Shown piece after piece: positions 1 to 5,387 of a DNA stretch of 5,387 nucleotides. Under the pieces are notes generated by a model. It saw only the letters and a program-made list of their open reading frames with translations. It was not told where the DNA came from and searched no databases. How positions within the stretch are numbered: the stretch's first letter is position 1; every line of letters starts with the position of its first letter. The position numbers and the translations under genes were made by a program. Origin of the DNA: Clostridia bacterium (GTDB lineage Bacteria; Bacillota; Sulfobacillia; SLMV01); the NCBI GenBank assembly GCA_007136565.1, contig SLGS01000016.1:1-5387 (forward strand). The letters are read 5' to 3'.

Positions 1-831
1 AACCCGCCCCAGAGAGGCTTCATTCGAGTGGATCGTCTCGATGTTTCCGGCATCGATGAGCACGTTCAGGGCTTCACGTCCCCGTTGGGAATCCAACATG
101 AGGACTTTCCTCCTGGTGCCCCCATTCTCTCGGTATTCAACGACAACGCTCTTTTCACCGTGCATCATCTTCAAGTTCCTGGGGGTATCGAGGGCCACCA
201 GTTCTCCGTCGTTGATGAATGCCACCCTGTCGCAAATCTCCTCGGCCACATGCATATCGTGGGTGGTGAGTAGAATCGCCGCCCCTCGTTGTTGCTCCTG
301 GAGGATCATATCCTTGACCCTATCCGCCAACCCCGGATCCAACCCCGCGGTCGGCTCATCGAGGAATAGAATGTCGGGCATGTGCATCAGGGAGCGGGCG
401 AAAACCAGGCGTTGCTTCATACCCTTGGAGTACTCTTCCACCCTTTGATTCAAAGCGTCACCCAGGCCCAGCGTCTCGAGGAGAGCCTCCAGGGGACGGA
501 TTTTTCCCGAGTATAAAGCCGAGTGGTAACGGAGATTCTCCAGCCCGGTGAGCCGCGAGTAGAGGTTGGGGTGCTCAAAAGAGACTCCGATGCGGTTAAA
601 GAATTCCTTACCCAGGCCCGCGAGGGTATTACCGTCGTAAGAGATACTGCCGTGGCTGATCGGAAGGAGGCCTATCATACAGTTTTGAAGAGTACTCTTT
701 CCGGCACCACTGGGGCCCAGGCATCCCAGTATTTCACCGGGGGCCAACTCGAAGGAAATATCGCGCAAAGCCGGGGCCGCCGCACCCGTGTACGTGTAGG
801 TAAGCTCCCGTACTTCAACCTTCCCATCCAT
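1..831 (-). CDS. ABC-2 type transporter ATP-binding protein (partial, 3' end beyond left edge)
   Basis: This is the cytoplasmic ATPase that powers an ABC-2 type exporter (DrrA/CcmA-like family). Reading the minus strand from ATG at 831 gives 277 codons without a stop. Visible motifs are the Walker A GPSGAGKST (residues 39-47), a Q-loop region with Glu at 86 instead of Gln (EHPNLY, a variant common in this subfamily), the signature YSKGMKQR (134-141), Walker B ILFLDEP ending at D158-E159-P160, the D-loop GLDPG, and the switch His191 in TTHD. After about residue 215 comes the small C-terminal domain seen in ABC-2 ATPases. It ends in NEASLGRV, which resembles the usual closing motif ASLEDVF, so only a few residues should be missing. 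A GGGAG box lies 8 bases before the ATG. The gene overlaps the tetR stop by 17 bases, so translation is probably coupled. The permease gene is expected further left. The substrate cannot be told. Confidence 0.95.
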   Translation of the reverse strand, partial: MDGKVEVRELTYTYTGAAAPALRDISFELAPGEILGCLGPSGAGKSTLQNCMIGLLPISHGSISYDGNTLAGLGKEFFNRIGVSFEHPNLYSRLTGLENLRYHSALYSGKIRPLEALLETLGLGDALNQRVEEYSKGMKQRLVFARSLMHMPDILFLDEPTAGLDPGLADRVKDMILQEQQRGAAILLTTHDMHVAEEICDRVAFINDGELVALDTPRNLKMMHGEKSVVVEYRENGGTRRKVLMLDSQRGREALNVLIDAGNIETIHSNEASLGRV

Positions 832-1486
832 CACGTCCACTCCCGTCCGCCAGGCCCGACCTTATCATTCGGATCAGTTCTTCGATCATCTCGCCCCACC
901 AGGAAGCACCACCGATCGACCCCGTTGACTCCATTGCGAGTTCCTCCCAATTACCTTCGCTGTGCTTGAGCACGTAGGTCCCGAATTCGGTCAGGAGGGT
1001 GTTCACGAAATAGACCGCCATATCGGCCGATACATCCGACCTGATCTGCCTTCTGGCATGGGCGGACTCCACCATCCCCCTCAGGAAATCCTCGGACATG
1101 TCCCTTAGGTCGGGGAGAATTTGATCCCGGACCGAGCTGTTCATGAACCTGTAGGCCAGCCGATGATATCGGGGGTTTTCTCGGGCGAATGCTGTCCCCG
1201 CCCGAAAGAGCGTTTCCAGGTCCTCGAAGAGATCTTCGCCCCCCAAGGAGACGTGTTCCGAAAAATACCGAGTCTTGGCCCGAGAGGCTAGCTCGAGTAG
1301 GTGTCGATACAGGTCCAGCTTGTCTTCGAAATACTGGTATACGCTTCCCTTGGCGATATCGGCTTTATCGGCGATTTGGGCGACGGACACCCTATCGTAC
1401 GGATTGCTTGCGAACTCCTCGAGGGACACCTCGAGGATGCGGTCGCGCTTGGCCTCGGGCAAGTTGAAAAAGGTCGGGGTGGGCAA
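815..1486 (-). CDS. TetR/AcrR family transcriptional regulator
   Basis: This is a one-component repressor of 223 residues, the normal TetR length. The N-terminal DNA-binding domain opens with PTPTFFNLPEAKRDRIL. The helix-turn-helix lies at about residues 33-56, with VSVAQIADKADIAKG followed by the diagnostic SVYQYFEDK. Residues from about 70 onward form the variable, mostly helical ligand and dimer domain, from which no ligand can be inferred. I chose the TTG at 1486-1484 as start because GGGAGGTG (1499-1492) sits 5 bases before it and the family's conserved N-terminus begins right there. An ATG at 1546 would add 20 unconserved residues and would start inside the putative operator region. The stop overlaps the ABC ATPase start by 17 bases, so the two form one operon. 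Dyads around the promoter suggest autorepression with release by a ligand of the exporter. The family call is firm; the regulatory logic is inferred. Confidence 0.93.
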   Translation of the reverse strand: MPTPTFFNLPEAKRDRILEVSLEEFASNPYDRVSVAQIADKADIAKGSVYQYFEDKLDLYRHLLELASRAKTRYFSEHVSLGGEDLFEDLETLFRAGTAFARENPRYHRLAYRFMNSSVRDQILPDLRDMSEDFLRGMVESAHARRQIRSDVSADMAVYFVNTLLTEFGTYVLKHSEGNWEELAMESTGSIGGASWWGEMIEELIRMIRSGLADGSGRDGWEG

Positions 1487-1491
1487 GACAA

Positions 1492-1499
1492 CACCTCCC
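1492..1499 (-). promoter_or_regulatory. Shine-Dalgarno site fixing the TTG start of tetR
   Basis: The minus strand reads GGGAGGTG, followed by 5 bases and then TTG at 1486. It is a near-complete anti-16S complement and decides for the TTG start over the upstream ATG at 1546. Confidence 0.8.
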
Positions 1500-1535
1500 G
1501 TGTATTGGATCGGCATCCGGGGTCGACACCTAGCA

Positions 1536-1584
1536 TGACCAATCATTCACATGACTGCATGGTCATATAATGACTCGCCGGTCA
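1536..1584. promoter_or_regulatory. Cluster of three TGAC-N6-GTCA operator-like dyads
   Basis: Three 14-base dyads of the same design lie in 49 bases: 1536-1549 (TGACCAATCATTCA, one arm mismatch), 1552-1565 (TGACTGCATGGTCA) and 1571-1584 (TGACTCGCCGGTCA). The last two share TGACT-N4-GGTCA exactly. Centres are 16 and 19 bases apart. The third dyad fills most of the spacer of the minus-strand promoter and touches its -10 box. The second covers the expected transcription start, and the first lies just downstream. Short inverted repeats in the promoter of a tetR gene are the standard place for TetR-family operators, so autoregulation is the natural reading. That TetR binds here is inference. Confidence 0.65.
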
Positions 1585-1595
1585 CTTGCTGTCAA
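1567..1595 (-). promoter_or_regulatory. Sigma70-type promoter for the tetR-ABC operon
   Basis: On the minus strand there is a perfect -35 box TTGACA (1595-1590), then a 17-base spacer, then the -10-like CATTAT (1572-1567, four of six consensus positions). Transcription would begin near 1560, giving a leader of about 75 bases before the TTG at 1486. The operator-like dyads overlap the spacer, the -10 box and the start point. Confidence 0.6.
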
Positions 1596-1806
1596 GACCG
1601 GGGGCGGAACTCGCGCGTGATCCCGTGTTGGCCGCTACAAAGCCCGCCATGATGGGCAAGGGTCCAATGCGCGGCGGCGGTTTCGAGGGGAGATATTTCG
1701 CACAACGAGATAAAACTTGATGCCCCGGCCTATACAGGTGGTATTGTTTGTGTACGTAGTGCCGTTAACATCCTGTCGGAACACGTTTGGAGGAAGTCGA
1801 TACCCG
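1596..1806. other. Intergenic region between the divergent tetR and glycosyltransferase genes
   Basis: The full divergent gap from the tetR start to the glycosyltransferase start is 320 bases, of which 1536-1595 is taken by the tetR control region. In the remainder I see no convincing gene, RNA gene or strong hairpin. A short GCCC...GGGC dyad near 1645 is too weak to call. The right part is richer in A+T and probably holds the promoter of the glycosyltransferase. An in-frame TTG at 1717 could extend that gene, but no Shine-Dalgarno box precedes it. Confidence 0.5.
1744..1771 (+). promoter_or_regulatory. Weak candidate promoter for the glycosyltransferase gene
   Basis: The plus strand has TTGTTT (1744-1749), a 16-base spacer and TAACAT (1766-1771), four of six consensus positions in each box. 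Transcription would start near 1778, leaving room for the GGAGG box at 1789 and the ATG at 1807. Such matches occur by chance, so this is tentative. Confidence 0.25.
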
Positions 1807-3129
1807 ATGTTCATCGTCGATTTACTCTTGGTTTTAATCATAGTATTTCTCGTTTACGCTACGGTCGTGGGATCCTTCGGCCTTTGGAACTCGTCGAAGG
1901 GAAAGGACCGTCACTCCCCCACCAGTAGATTTGCCGTCCTGGTTCCGGCCCACGATGAGGAGGCGGTCATCGAGCCCCTGTTGGAAAGTCTCGGGGATCA
2001 AGAGTACCCGGGGGATCTCTACGATATATACGTGATAGCGGACAATTGCAGCGATTCCACGGCTGATCGCGCTCGTTCGGCGGGCGCCGAGGTAATGGAA
2101 AGGACTTCCCGTGATGCTCGGGGTAAAGGCCACGCTCTGCGCTACGGCCTGGAGCAGTTGGACCTACTGGGGCCCGAAGCTTCCGGGGCATACGATGCAG
2201 TCGTCTTCTTCGACGCGGACAATCTCGTCGATCCGAGTTTCTTGCAGGTGATGAATGACAGGTTACTCTCGGGCGAAGATCTCATCCAAGCCTTCCTCGA
2301 CAGTAAGAACCCGGCCGACACCTGGATATCCTCGGCTTATAGTTTGCTCTTTTGGCTGAATTGCCGATACATGATGCTCGCAAGATACAACCTCGGGCTG
2401 AGCGCTGCATTCATGGGTACGGGTATGTGTATCAGCGCGGCGGCTCTCGCAGATGTCGGGTGGAACGTGGAGACACTAACCGAAGACCTAGAGTACTCGG
2501 CGCAGGCCGTCCTCAAAGGCTACCCAACTCACTACACCCACGAAACGCGGGTATACGACGAGAAGCCCCTCACTTTCGCCGCATCGGCTAAGCAAAGGCT
2601 TCGTTGGGCGAGGGGCCAATTCGCGGTCGCCTTCGGGTACTTGATCCCCCTGATATCCTCGGGCATCAAGAATCGTTGCCCAGTCCGCCTCGAAGCGGGC
2701 GCGCGCCTCTGCCAGCTATTCGTTATCCTGGCGGCATCTCCGGTCTTTTGGTTGCACTCCCACCTGGGCGGAGGGGAAAACTGGGGAATGGCGGGGGCCA
2801 TGCTGGATGGGATACCATTCTTCCCGCAGATTCTGGTCGTCGTCCCCTACTCAATCATGGTTTACGCGGCCGTGGTGGATGGACACCCGGCGGAGACTTA
2901 CGTCTACGCCCCGTTGTATCCGGTGTTCACATTCAGTTGGCTATTCATAATGCTAGCCGGACTCTTCACCGTTGGAAACAAGCGATGGATGCCCACCGAA
3001 CACCGGCGTGCTTTGGACATGGCCAGAATAAATCGCCCGCGGATTCTTACCGTCTCCCCGAGGGACGTCGCCCAATACGAAACACGAATTGCAATGGCTG
3101 GAGGCTTTTCGGGTACGAACTGGAATTGA
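1807..3129 (+). CDS. Membrane family 2 (GT2) glycosyltransferase, processive polysaccharide-synthase type
   Basis: This 440-residue membrane enzyme is predicted to transfer sugars from a nucleotide-sugar donor to a growing polysaccharide or lipid-linked acceptor at the inner face of the cytoplasmic membrane. One hydrophobic helix (about 3-23) precedes a GT-A domain that opens with FAVLVPAHDEE (42-52). The motifs follow in order: D79 in IADNCSD, D136 and D138 in FFDADN (nucleotide and metal binding), E226-D227 in TEDLE (probable catalytic base), and Q263-R-L-R-W267, the QxxRW mark of processive synthases such as cellulose, hyaluronan and poly-N-acetylglucosamine synthases. Further hydrophobic segments lie near 300-316, 340-357 and 370-389, followed by KRWMPTEHRR. 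I chose ATG 1807 because GGAGG at 1789 precedes it, although the 13-base gap is long. A TTG at 1717 would add 30 residues. No polysaccharide partners are visible and the next gene is convergent, so sugar and product remain unknown. Confidence 0.92.
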   Translation: MFIVDLLLVLIIVFLVYATVVGSFGLWNSSKGKDRHSPTSRFAVLVPAHDEEAVIEPLLESLGDQEYPGDLYDIYVIADNCSDSTADRARSAGAEVMERTSRDARGKGHALRYGLEQLDLLGPEASGAYDAVVFFDADNLVDPSFLQVMNDRLLSGEDLIQAFLDSKNPADTWISSAYSLLFWLNCRYMMLARYNLGLSAAFMGTGMCISAAALADVGWNVETLTEDLEYSAQAVLKGYPTHYTHETRVYDEKPLTFAASAKQRLRWARGQFAVAFGYLIPLISSGIKNRCPVRLEAGARLCQLFVILAASPVFWLHSHLGGGENWGMAGAMLDGIPFFPQILVVVPYSIMVYAAVVDGHPAETYVYAPLYPVFTFSWLFIMLAGLFTVGNKRWMPTEHRRALDMARINRPRILTVSPRDVAQYETRIAMAGGFSGTNWN

Positions 3130-3171
3130 CGTCGTTGTCGCCGGGGAAACCAGGCCCGGTATGCCCTAGGC

Positions 3172-3186
3172 CGCCCGCCCCGGGCG
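3172..3186. terminator. GC-only stem-loop between convergent genes
   Basis: CGCCCG, a CCC loop and CGGGCG form a perfect six-pair stem between the glycosyltransferase stop (3129) and the stop of the convergent small membrane protein gene (3207). No T-run follows on either strand, so it is not a classical intrinsic terminator. It may still stabilise or stop transcripts coming from both sides. Chance is possible in GC-rich sequence. Confidence 0.25.
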
Positions 3187-3206
3187 TATCGGGACGACTC
3201 CCCCGG

Positions 3207-3641
3207 CTACCCATCTCTCCCGCGCCCCTCCATCTCGTCGAGGCGCCTCTCGAGTTCATCTATCCTCCTGCGAAGGTCCTCCATATCGCCGGGGCGGGCC
3301 TCGGGTGACGAATGGTCCGTCCCCGATTCGCAATGAGATTCCGGGCTCGAAGACACTTCGTCACGGGAGGGTCCAGCGCCCGGTGGCTCCTCTTCTGGGG
3401 GAGGTAGAGGTCTCCTGTCGCGCAAGATCAATACGATCACCAGCAGTACCAAGCCGTACGCGACCAAACGAAGCACGAAGGGAGTGAATATCAAAAAGGG
3501 TAACGAAGGGAAACCAGGCCCGAAAAAGGATCTGAGGATATCCCTCAGGGAATCGAAAACCAGGGGAATAGCCGCCATCGCTCCCCAGAGATCGCAAATG
3601 TAGTCGAGGCTACCGCCGACAAAGAGAGAAGTACCGATCAA
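3207..3641 (-). CDS. Small membrane protein with C-terminal coiled coil, unknown function
   Basis: I do not recognise this 144-residue protein. The N-terminal third is moderately hydrophobic with a helical stretch PLVFDSLRDILRSFFG (26-41). A clear membrane helix runs from about 49 to 73 and ends in the positive cluster RDRR, which suggests that the C-terminal part is cytoplasmic. Residues 76-118 form a Pro/Glu/Ser-rich, probably disordered linker. Residues 119-138 form a short coiled coil with hydrophobic positions M120, L123, I127, L130, L134 and M137 in 3-4 spacing. The start is TTG at 3641, preceded by GGGGGG; a Met at 3578 is an alternative that would remove 21 residues. The order of membrane helix, then cytoplasmic coiled coil recalls PspB-type membrane regulators, but I see no sequence proof of kinship. 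It converges on the glycosyltransferase and diverges from the iron-sulfur operon, so it appears to be a single-gene unit. Confidence 0.7.
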   Translation of the reverse strand: MIGTSLFVGGSLDYICDLWGAMAAIPLVFDSLRDILRSFFGPGFPSLPFLIFTPFVLRLVAYGLVLLVIVLILRDRRPLPPPEEEPPGAGPSRDEVSSSPESHCESGTDHSSPEARPGDMEDLRRRIDELERRLDEMEGRGRDG

Positions 3642-3733
3642 AGTGTATCCCCCCGAGCTGCGAATTGGATGTGCTGCTTCCCCACATGTTCGCCTCAGTC
3701 ATCCGGTTTTCCTAGTAATCCTCCATCGCAGGT

Positions 3734-3765
3734 TTGATCCTGATCTAAGGAGAAAAGTGTATATT
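3734..3765 (+). promoter_or_regulatory. Weak candidate promoter for the iron-sulfur/AOR operon
   Basis: TTGATC (3734-3739) and TATATT (3760-3765, five of six consensus positions) lie before the QueG-like gene, but their 20-base spacing is longer than ideal. Transcription would begin near 3772, about 36 bases before the GTG start. The rest of the 166-base divergent gap (3642-3807) shows nothing I can name. Confidence 0.3.
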
Positions 3766-3793
3766 GGAGCAAGTTGGTCCCGACAACTCGGCC

Positions 3794-3800
3794 GAGGAGG
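3794..3800 (+). promoter_or_regulatory. Shine-Dalgarno site fixing the GTG start of the QueG-like gene
   Basis: GAGGAGG ends 7 bases before GTG at 3808. This is the ideal spacing and shows that the open frame upstream (from 3643) is not part of the protein. Confidence 0.8.
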
Positions 3801-3807
3801 AATCTGT

Positions 3808-4605
3808 GTGAACTACGATCGCATCCGCAGCATAATTGAAGATTTCGTCGCCCAAGACCCCGGGAACAAGGTGCCGGAAGGACCTGCGATATTTGACTCA
3901 CCCCTGGTCGGATTCATAGAGGCCACGGATCCCATCTTCGACGATTTCGGCAAGCCGGGGATAATCGGCCCCCATCACCGGCATCCCCTGGAATGGCTGA
4001 CCTCCGCTCAGACAGTAATCTCGTATTTTCTCCCCATCAGCGAAGATATCCGTCGAAGCAACGTTCCTGGCGAATCCGCATCCACCCAGTGGCTATTCGC
4101 GCGGTTTTGGGGAGAAGCTCTGAACGAAAGACTCCGGCGCATCCTCGTGGCTCGCCTACAGGACGCTGGTTTCGACGCCATGGCACCCCCCTTTTCCGAT
4201 GAATACGAAGTCTTGGACATGAACAGCAACTGGTCCGAGCGGCACGTAGCCTTCGCTGCGGGACTGGGTAGCTTCGGACTAAATCGGGGCCTGATAACGG
4301 TCAAGGGGAGCGCCGGGCGCTTCGGTAGTGTAGTCACGTCCCTACCGGTGGAGGATGTCGGACGCCACCGTCCCGACCCCTTCGAGGCCTGTCCGAGCGT
4401 CGCCGATGGTAGCTGTGGAAAGTGCGTCGAACGCTGCCCGGCCGGAGCGATTACGGTGCTCGGCAAGGATCGGTCCATCTGTAGCCGGTACTTGCGCGAA
4501 ATCCAAGGACCGACCGTCCGATCGACGATGGGGTTCCCCTACTCGCCGTGCGGTAAGTGCTACGTCGACGTCCCGTGTGAAGCAGAAAGCCCCGGAACAG
4601 CGTGA
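3808..4605 (+). CDS. QueG-like (epoxyqueuosine reductase-related) 4Fe-4S protein
   Basis: This 265-residue cytoplasmic iron-sulfur protein belongs to the broad COG1600-type group, which also contains the cobalamin-dependent tRNA enzyme QueG. The core stretch SERHVAFAAGLGSFGLNRGLIT (143-164) matches the QueG pattern of ER..A..AGLG..G.N. Two [4Fe-4S] clusters are indicated by Cys195, 203, 206 and 210 (CGKCVERCP, then AGAI) and by Cys225, 248, 251 and 257 (CGKCYVDVPCE). The first cysteine stands seven residues before the second rather than two. It is much shorter than QueG (about 370 residues) and lacks the C-terminal tRNA-binding repeat region. As I align it by eye, the Asp before the conserved ER is not in the QueG position. 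A tRNA modification role is therefore unlikely. As first gene of an operon with a four-cluster protein (48 bases later) and an AOR enzyme, it may serve electron transfer or cofactor handling; that is inference. The start is GTG at 3808. Confidence 0.85.
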   Translation: MNYDRIRSIIEDFVAQDPGNKVPEGPAIFDSPLVGFIEATDPIFDDFGKPGIIGPHHRHPLEWLTSAQTVISYFLPISEDIRRSNVPGESASTQWLFARFWGEALNERLRRILVARLQDAGFDAMAPPFSDEYEVLDMNSNWSERHVAFAAGLGSFGLNRGLITVKGSAGRFGSVVTSLPVEDVGRHRPDPFEACPSVADGSCGKCVERCPAGAITVLGKDRSICSRYLREIQGPTVRSTMGFPYSPCGKCYVDVPCEAESPGTA

Positions 4606-4639
4606 GTGTCTTACCGCCCCGGGGGCCATAATCACCGAT

Positions 4640-4646
4640 GGAGGTG
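4640..4646 (+). promoter_or_regulatory. Shine-Dalgarno site fixing the TTG start of the four-cluster protein
   Basis: GGAGGTG is followed after 7 bases by TTG at 4654. The codons before it in the same frame (4606-4653) have no family resemblance, so the protein begins at the TTG. Confidence 0.8.
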
Positions 4647-4653
4647 GGATATC

Positions 4654-5124
4654 TTGAGGAAGATCACCACTGATTCCAAGCGCTGTACCGGTTGCGGTGC
4701 GTGCGAAATGGCCTGTTCCTTTTATCACACCGACGAATTTTCGCGGGATCTTTCCAGAATACGCGTGATCAAGGATGAATTGGCGGGTCACGACTATCCG
4801 ATTCTTTGTCGCCAGTGCCAAACACCGGCCTGCGTGCAGGCTTGTCCCACCGCTGCCCTATCGAGGATGGAATCGGGCACGATACTCCTCGACGTATCCC
4901 TTTGCACCGGCTGCCAGCTGTGTTCGTCGGTATGTCCCCACGGTGCGGCACCGATGGATGTGATTCGTGGCGTCCCGCTGATCTGCGACCTTTGCGACGG
5001 TGAGCCCGCCTGCGTCGAAAGATGCGCCACCGAAGCTTTGAAGTACGAGGATCCCCGCAAGGCCGACTCCCGGGGGCGCCTGGACATCGCCCGGAAGATA
5101 TGGAACGGGGGAAACGGCACATGA
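4654..5124 (+). CDS. 4Fe-4S ferredoxin-type electron-transfer subunit with four clusters
   Basis: This 156-residue protein carries electrons between a redox enzyme and its partner. Sixteen cysteines lie in four motifs: CTGCGACEMAC (11-21), CRQCQTPACVQACP (52-65), CTGCQLCSSVCP (84-95) and CDLCDGEPACVERCA (111-125). They are arranged as in the HycB/DmsB/PsrB type of subunit and should hold four [4Fe-4S] clusters. The last motif ends CA instead of CP, a common variant. There is no signal peptide, so it should be cytoplasmic. Its stop overlaps the AOR-family start (ATGA at 5121-5124), which makes it the likely electron partner of that enzyme, as with AorA of bacterial multi-subunit AORs. A BamC-like role beside a BamB-type enzyme is the main alternative. 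The start is TTG at 4654, set by the GGAGGTG box before it. Confidence 0.92.
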   Translation: MRKITTDSKRCTGCGACEMACSFYHTDEFSRDLSRIRVIKDELAGHDYPILCRQCQTPACVQACPTAALSRMESGTILLDVSLCTGCQLCSSVCPHGAAPMDVIRGVPLICDLCDGEPACVERCATEALKYEDPRKADSRGRLDIARKIWNGGNGT

Positions 5125-5387
5125 CCGCGGGACGGCTGCTCAGGATTAACTTGACAACCTCGGTCTGCACCCCTGAGCCGATCCCGGCCGAAGTAATGCG
5201 CAAATTCATCGGTTCGCGAGGCCTCAACATGCGGACCATCTTCCGCGAAATCCCCGCCGGCACCAACCCCCTGGGTCCCGACAACAAGCTGGTCTTCGGT
5301 ACCGGACCGCTCAACGGGACCATGTTCCCGGGCAGTCGCTTCAACGTTAGCGCCCGATCGCCGCAAACGGGCCTGGTTGGCGACTCG
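5121..5387 (+). CDS. Aldehyde:ferredoxin oxidoreductase family protein, N-terminal part (cut by right edge)
   Basis: Only the first 89 residues are in the window. They match the N-terminal pterin-binding domain of the AOR family: RLLRINLT near the start, FIGSRGLNMRTIF, then NPLGPDNKLVFGTGPLNGT and GSRFNVSARSPQTG. This resembles the family pattern of G-G-R-G-L, D-P-L-G-P-E-N-K-L, G-T-G-P-L-T-G-T and K-S-P-x-T-G. Family members use a tungsten (or molybdenum) bis-pterin and one [4Fe-4S] cluster to oxidise aldehydes to acids, or in BamB to reduce an aromatic ring; complete proteins have about 600-700 residues. The cluster cysteines lie beyond the window. ATG 5121 overlaps the stop of the preceding gene as ATGA, the usual sign of coupled translation. 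An in-frame ATG at 5100 would add seven residues and cannot be excluded. The substrate cannot be told from this fragment. Confidence 0.9.
   Translation, partial: MTAGRLLRINLTTSVCTPEPIPAEVMRKFIGSRGLNMRTIFREIPAGTNPLGPDNKLVFGTGPLNGTMFPGSRFNVSARSPQTGLVGDS

Noticed and set aside
28..969. Open plus-strand frames over the left end of the window
   Set aside because: They lie opposite a minus-strand frame with every ABC ATPase motif in the right order and have no family resemblance themselves.
1546..1571. TTCACA and a perfect TATAAT on the plus strand, a possible divergent promoter towards the glycosyltransferase
   Set aside because: The spacing is only 14 bases, too short for a normal sigma70 promoter, and the start would leave a leader of over 200 bases. 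The TATAAT overlaps the minus-strand -10 region and its presence may be incidental.
1717..1806. N-terminal extension of the glycosyltransferase from TTG 1717
   Set aside because: No Shine-Dalgarno box precedes it, while GGAGG precedes ATG 1807, and the protein from 1807 already has a normal N-terminal membrane helix. It is not fully excluded because the box is rather far from the ATG.
2604..3308. A 234-codon plus-strand frame crossing the end of the glycosyltransferase
   Set aside because: It overlaps the well-supported enzyme in another frame, is rich in Gly, Pro and Arg as shadow frames in GC-rich DNA are, and shows no recognisable domain.
3643..3807. Upstream extension of the QueG-like protein
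   Set aside because: The frame is open but the encoded residues do not resemble the family, and the GAGGAGG box sets the start at GTG 3808.
3808..4605. Naming the gene queG
   Set aside because: It is over 100 residues shorter than QueG, lacks the C-terminal region used for tRNA binding, and its setting is an AOR operon.
4342..5366. Long minus-strand frames opposite the iron-sulfur genes
   Set aside because: They mirror genes whose cysteine motifs are unmistakable on the plus strand and have no domain of their own.

Overview
The window looks like a piece of an anaerobic bacterial chromosome with fairly high G+C (judged by eye, not computed). The main clue is the right-hand block: a QueG-like iron-sulfur protein, a ferredoxin-type subunit with sixteen cluster cysteines, and the start of an aldehyde:ferredoxin oxidoreductase (AOR) family enzyme. 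AOR enzymes are oxygen-sensitive tungsten or molybdenum pterin proteins. Shine-Dalgarno sites are strong and non-ATG starts are frequent: TTG for the TetR regulator, the small membrane protein and the four-cluster protein, and GTG for the QueG-like protein. I cannot name the phylum from the sequence. Nothing in the window indicates an insertion sequence, phage, tRNA, rRNA or CRISPR array.

Layout. (1) Bases 1-1595, minus strand: a two-gene transport operon. A TetR-family regulator (1486-815) overlaps by 17 bases the ATPase gene of an ABC-2 type transporter (831 to the left edge, lacking only its last residues). Upstream of tetR lies a good sigma70-type promoter on the minus strand, threaded with three evenly styled TGAC-N6-GTCA dyads, which are probably the TetR operators. 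(2) Bases 1807-3129, plus strand: a membrane glycosyltransferase of family GT2 with all the motifs of a processive polysaccharide synthase. (3) Bases 3641-3207, minus strand, convergent with it: a small unrecognised protein with one clear membrane helix, a Pro/Glu/Ser-rich linker and a short C-terminal coiled coil. (4) Bases 3808-5387, plus strand: the iron-sulfur/AOR operon, which runs off the right edge.

How the genes may work together. The left operon fits a ligand-sensing repressor that controls its own expression and that of an exporter whose permease gene should lie just past the left edge. The right operon fits oxidation of an aldehyde, or another low-potential reaction of the AOR family, with electrons passed through the four-cluster protein. 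The role of the first gene, the QueG-like protein, is the least explained part of the window. The glycosyltransferase and the small membrane protein appear to be separate single-gene units.
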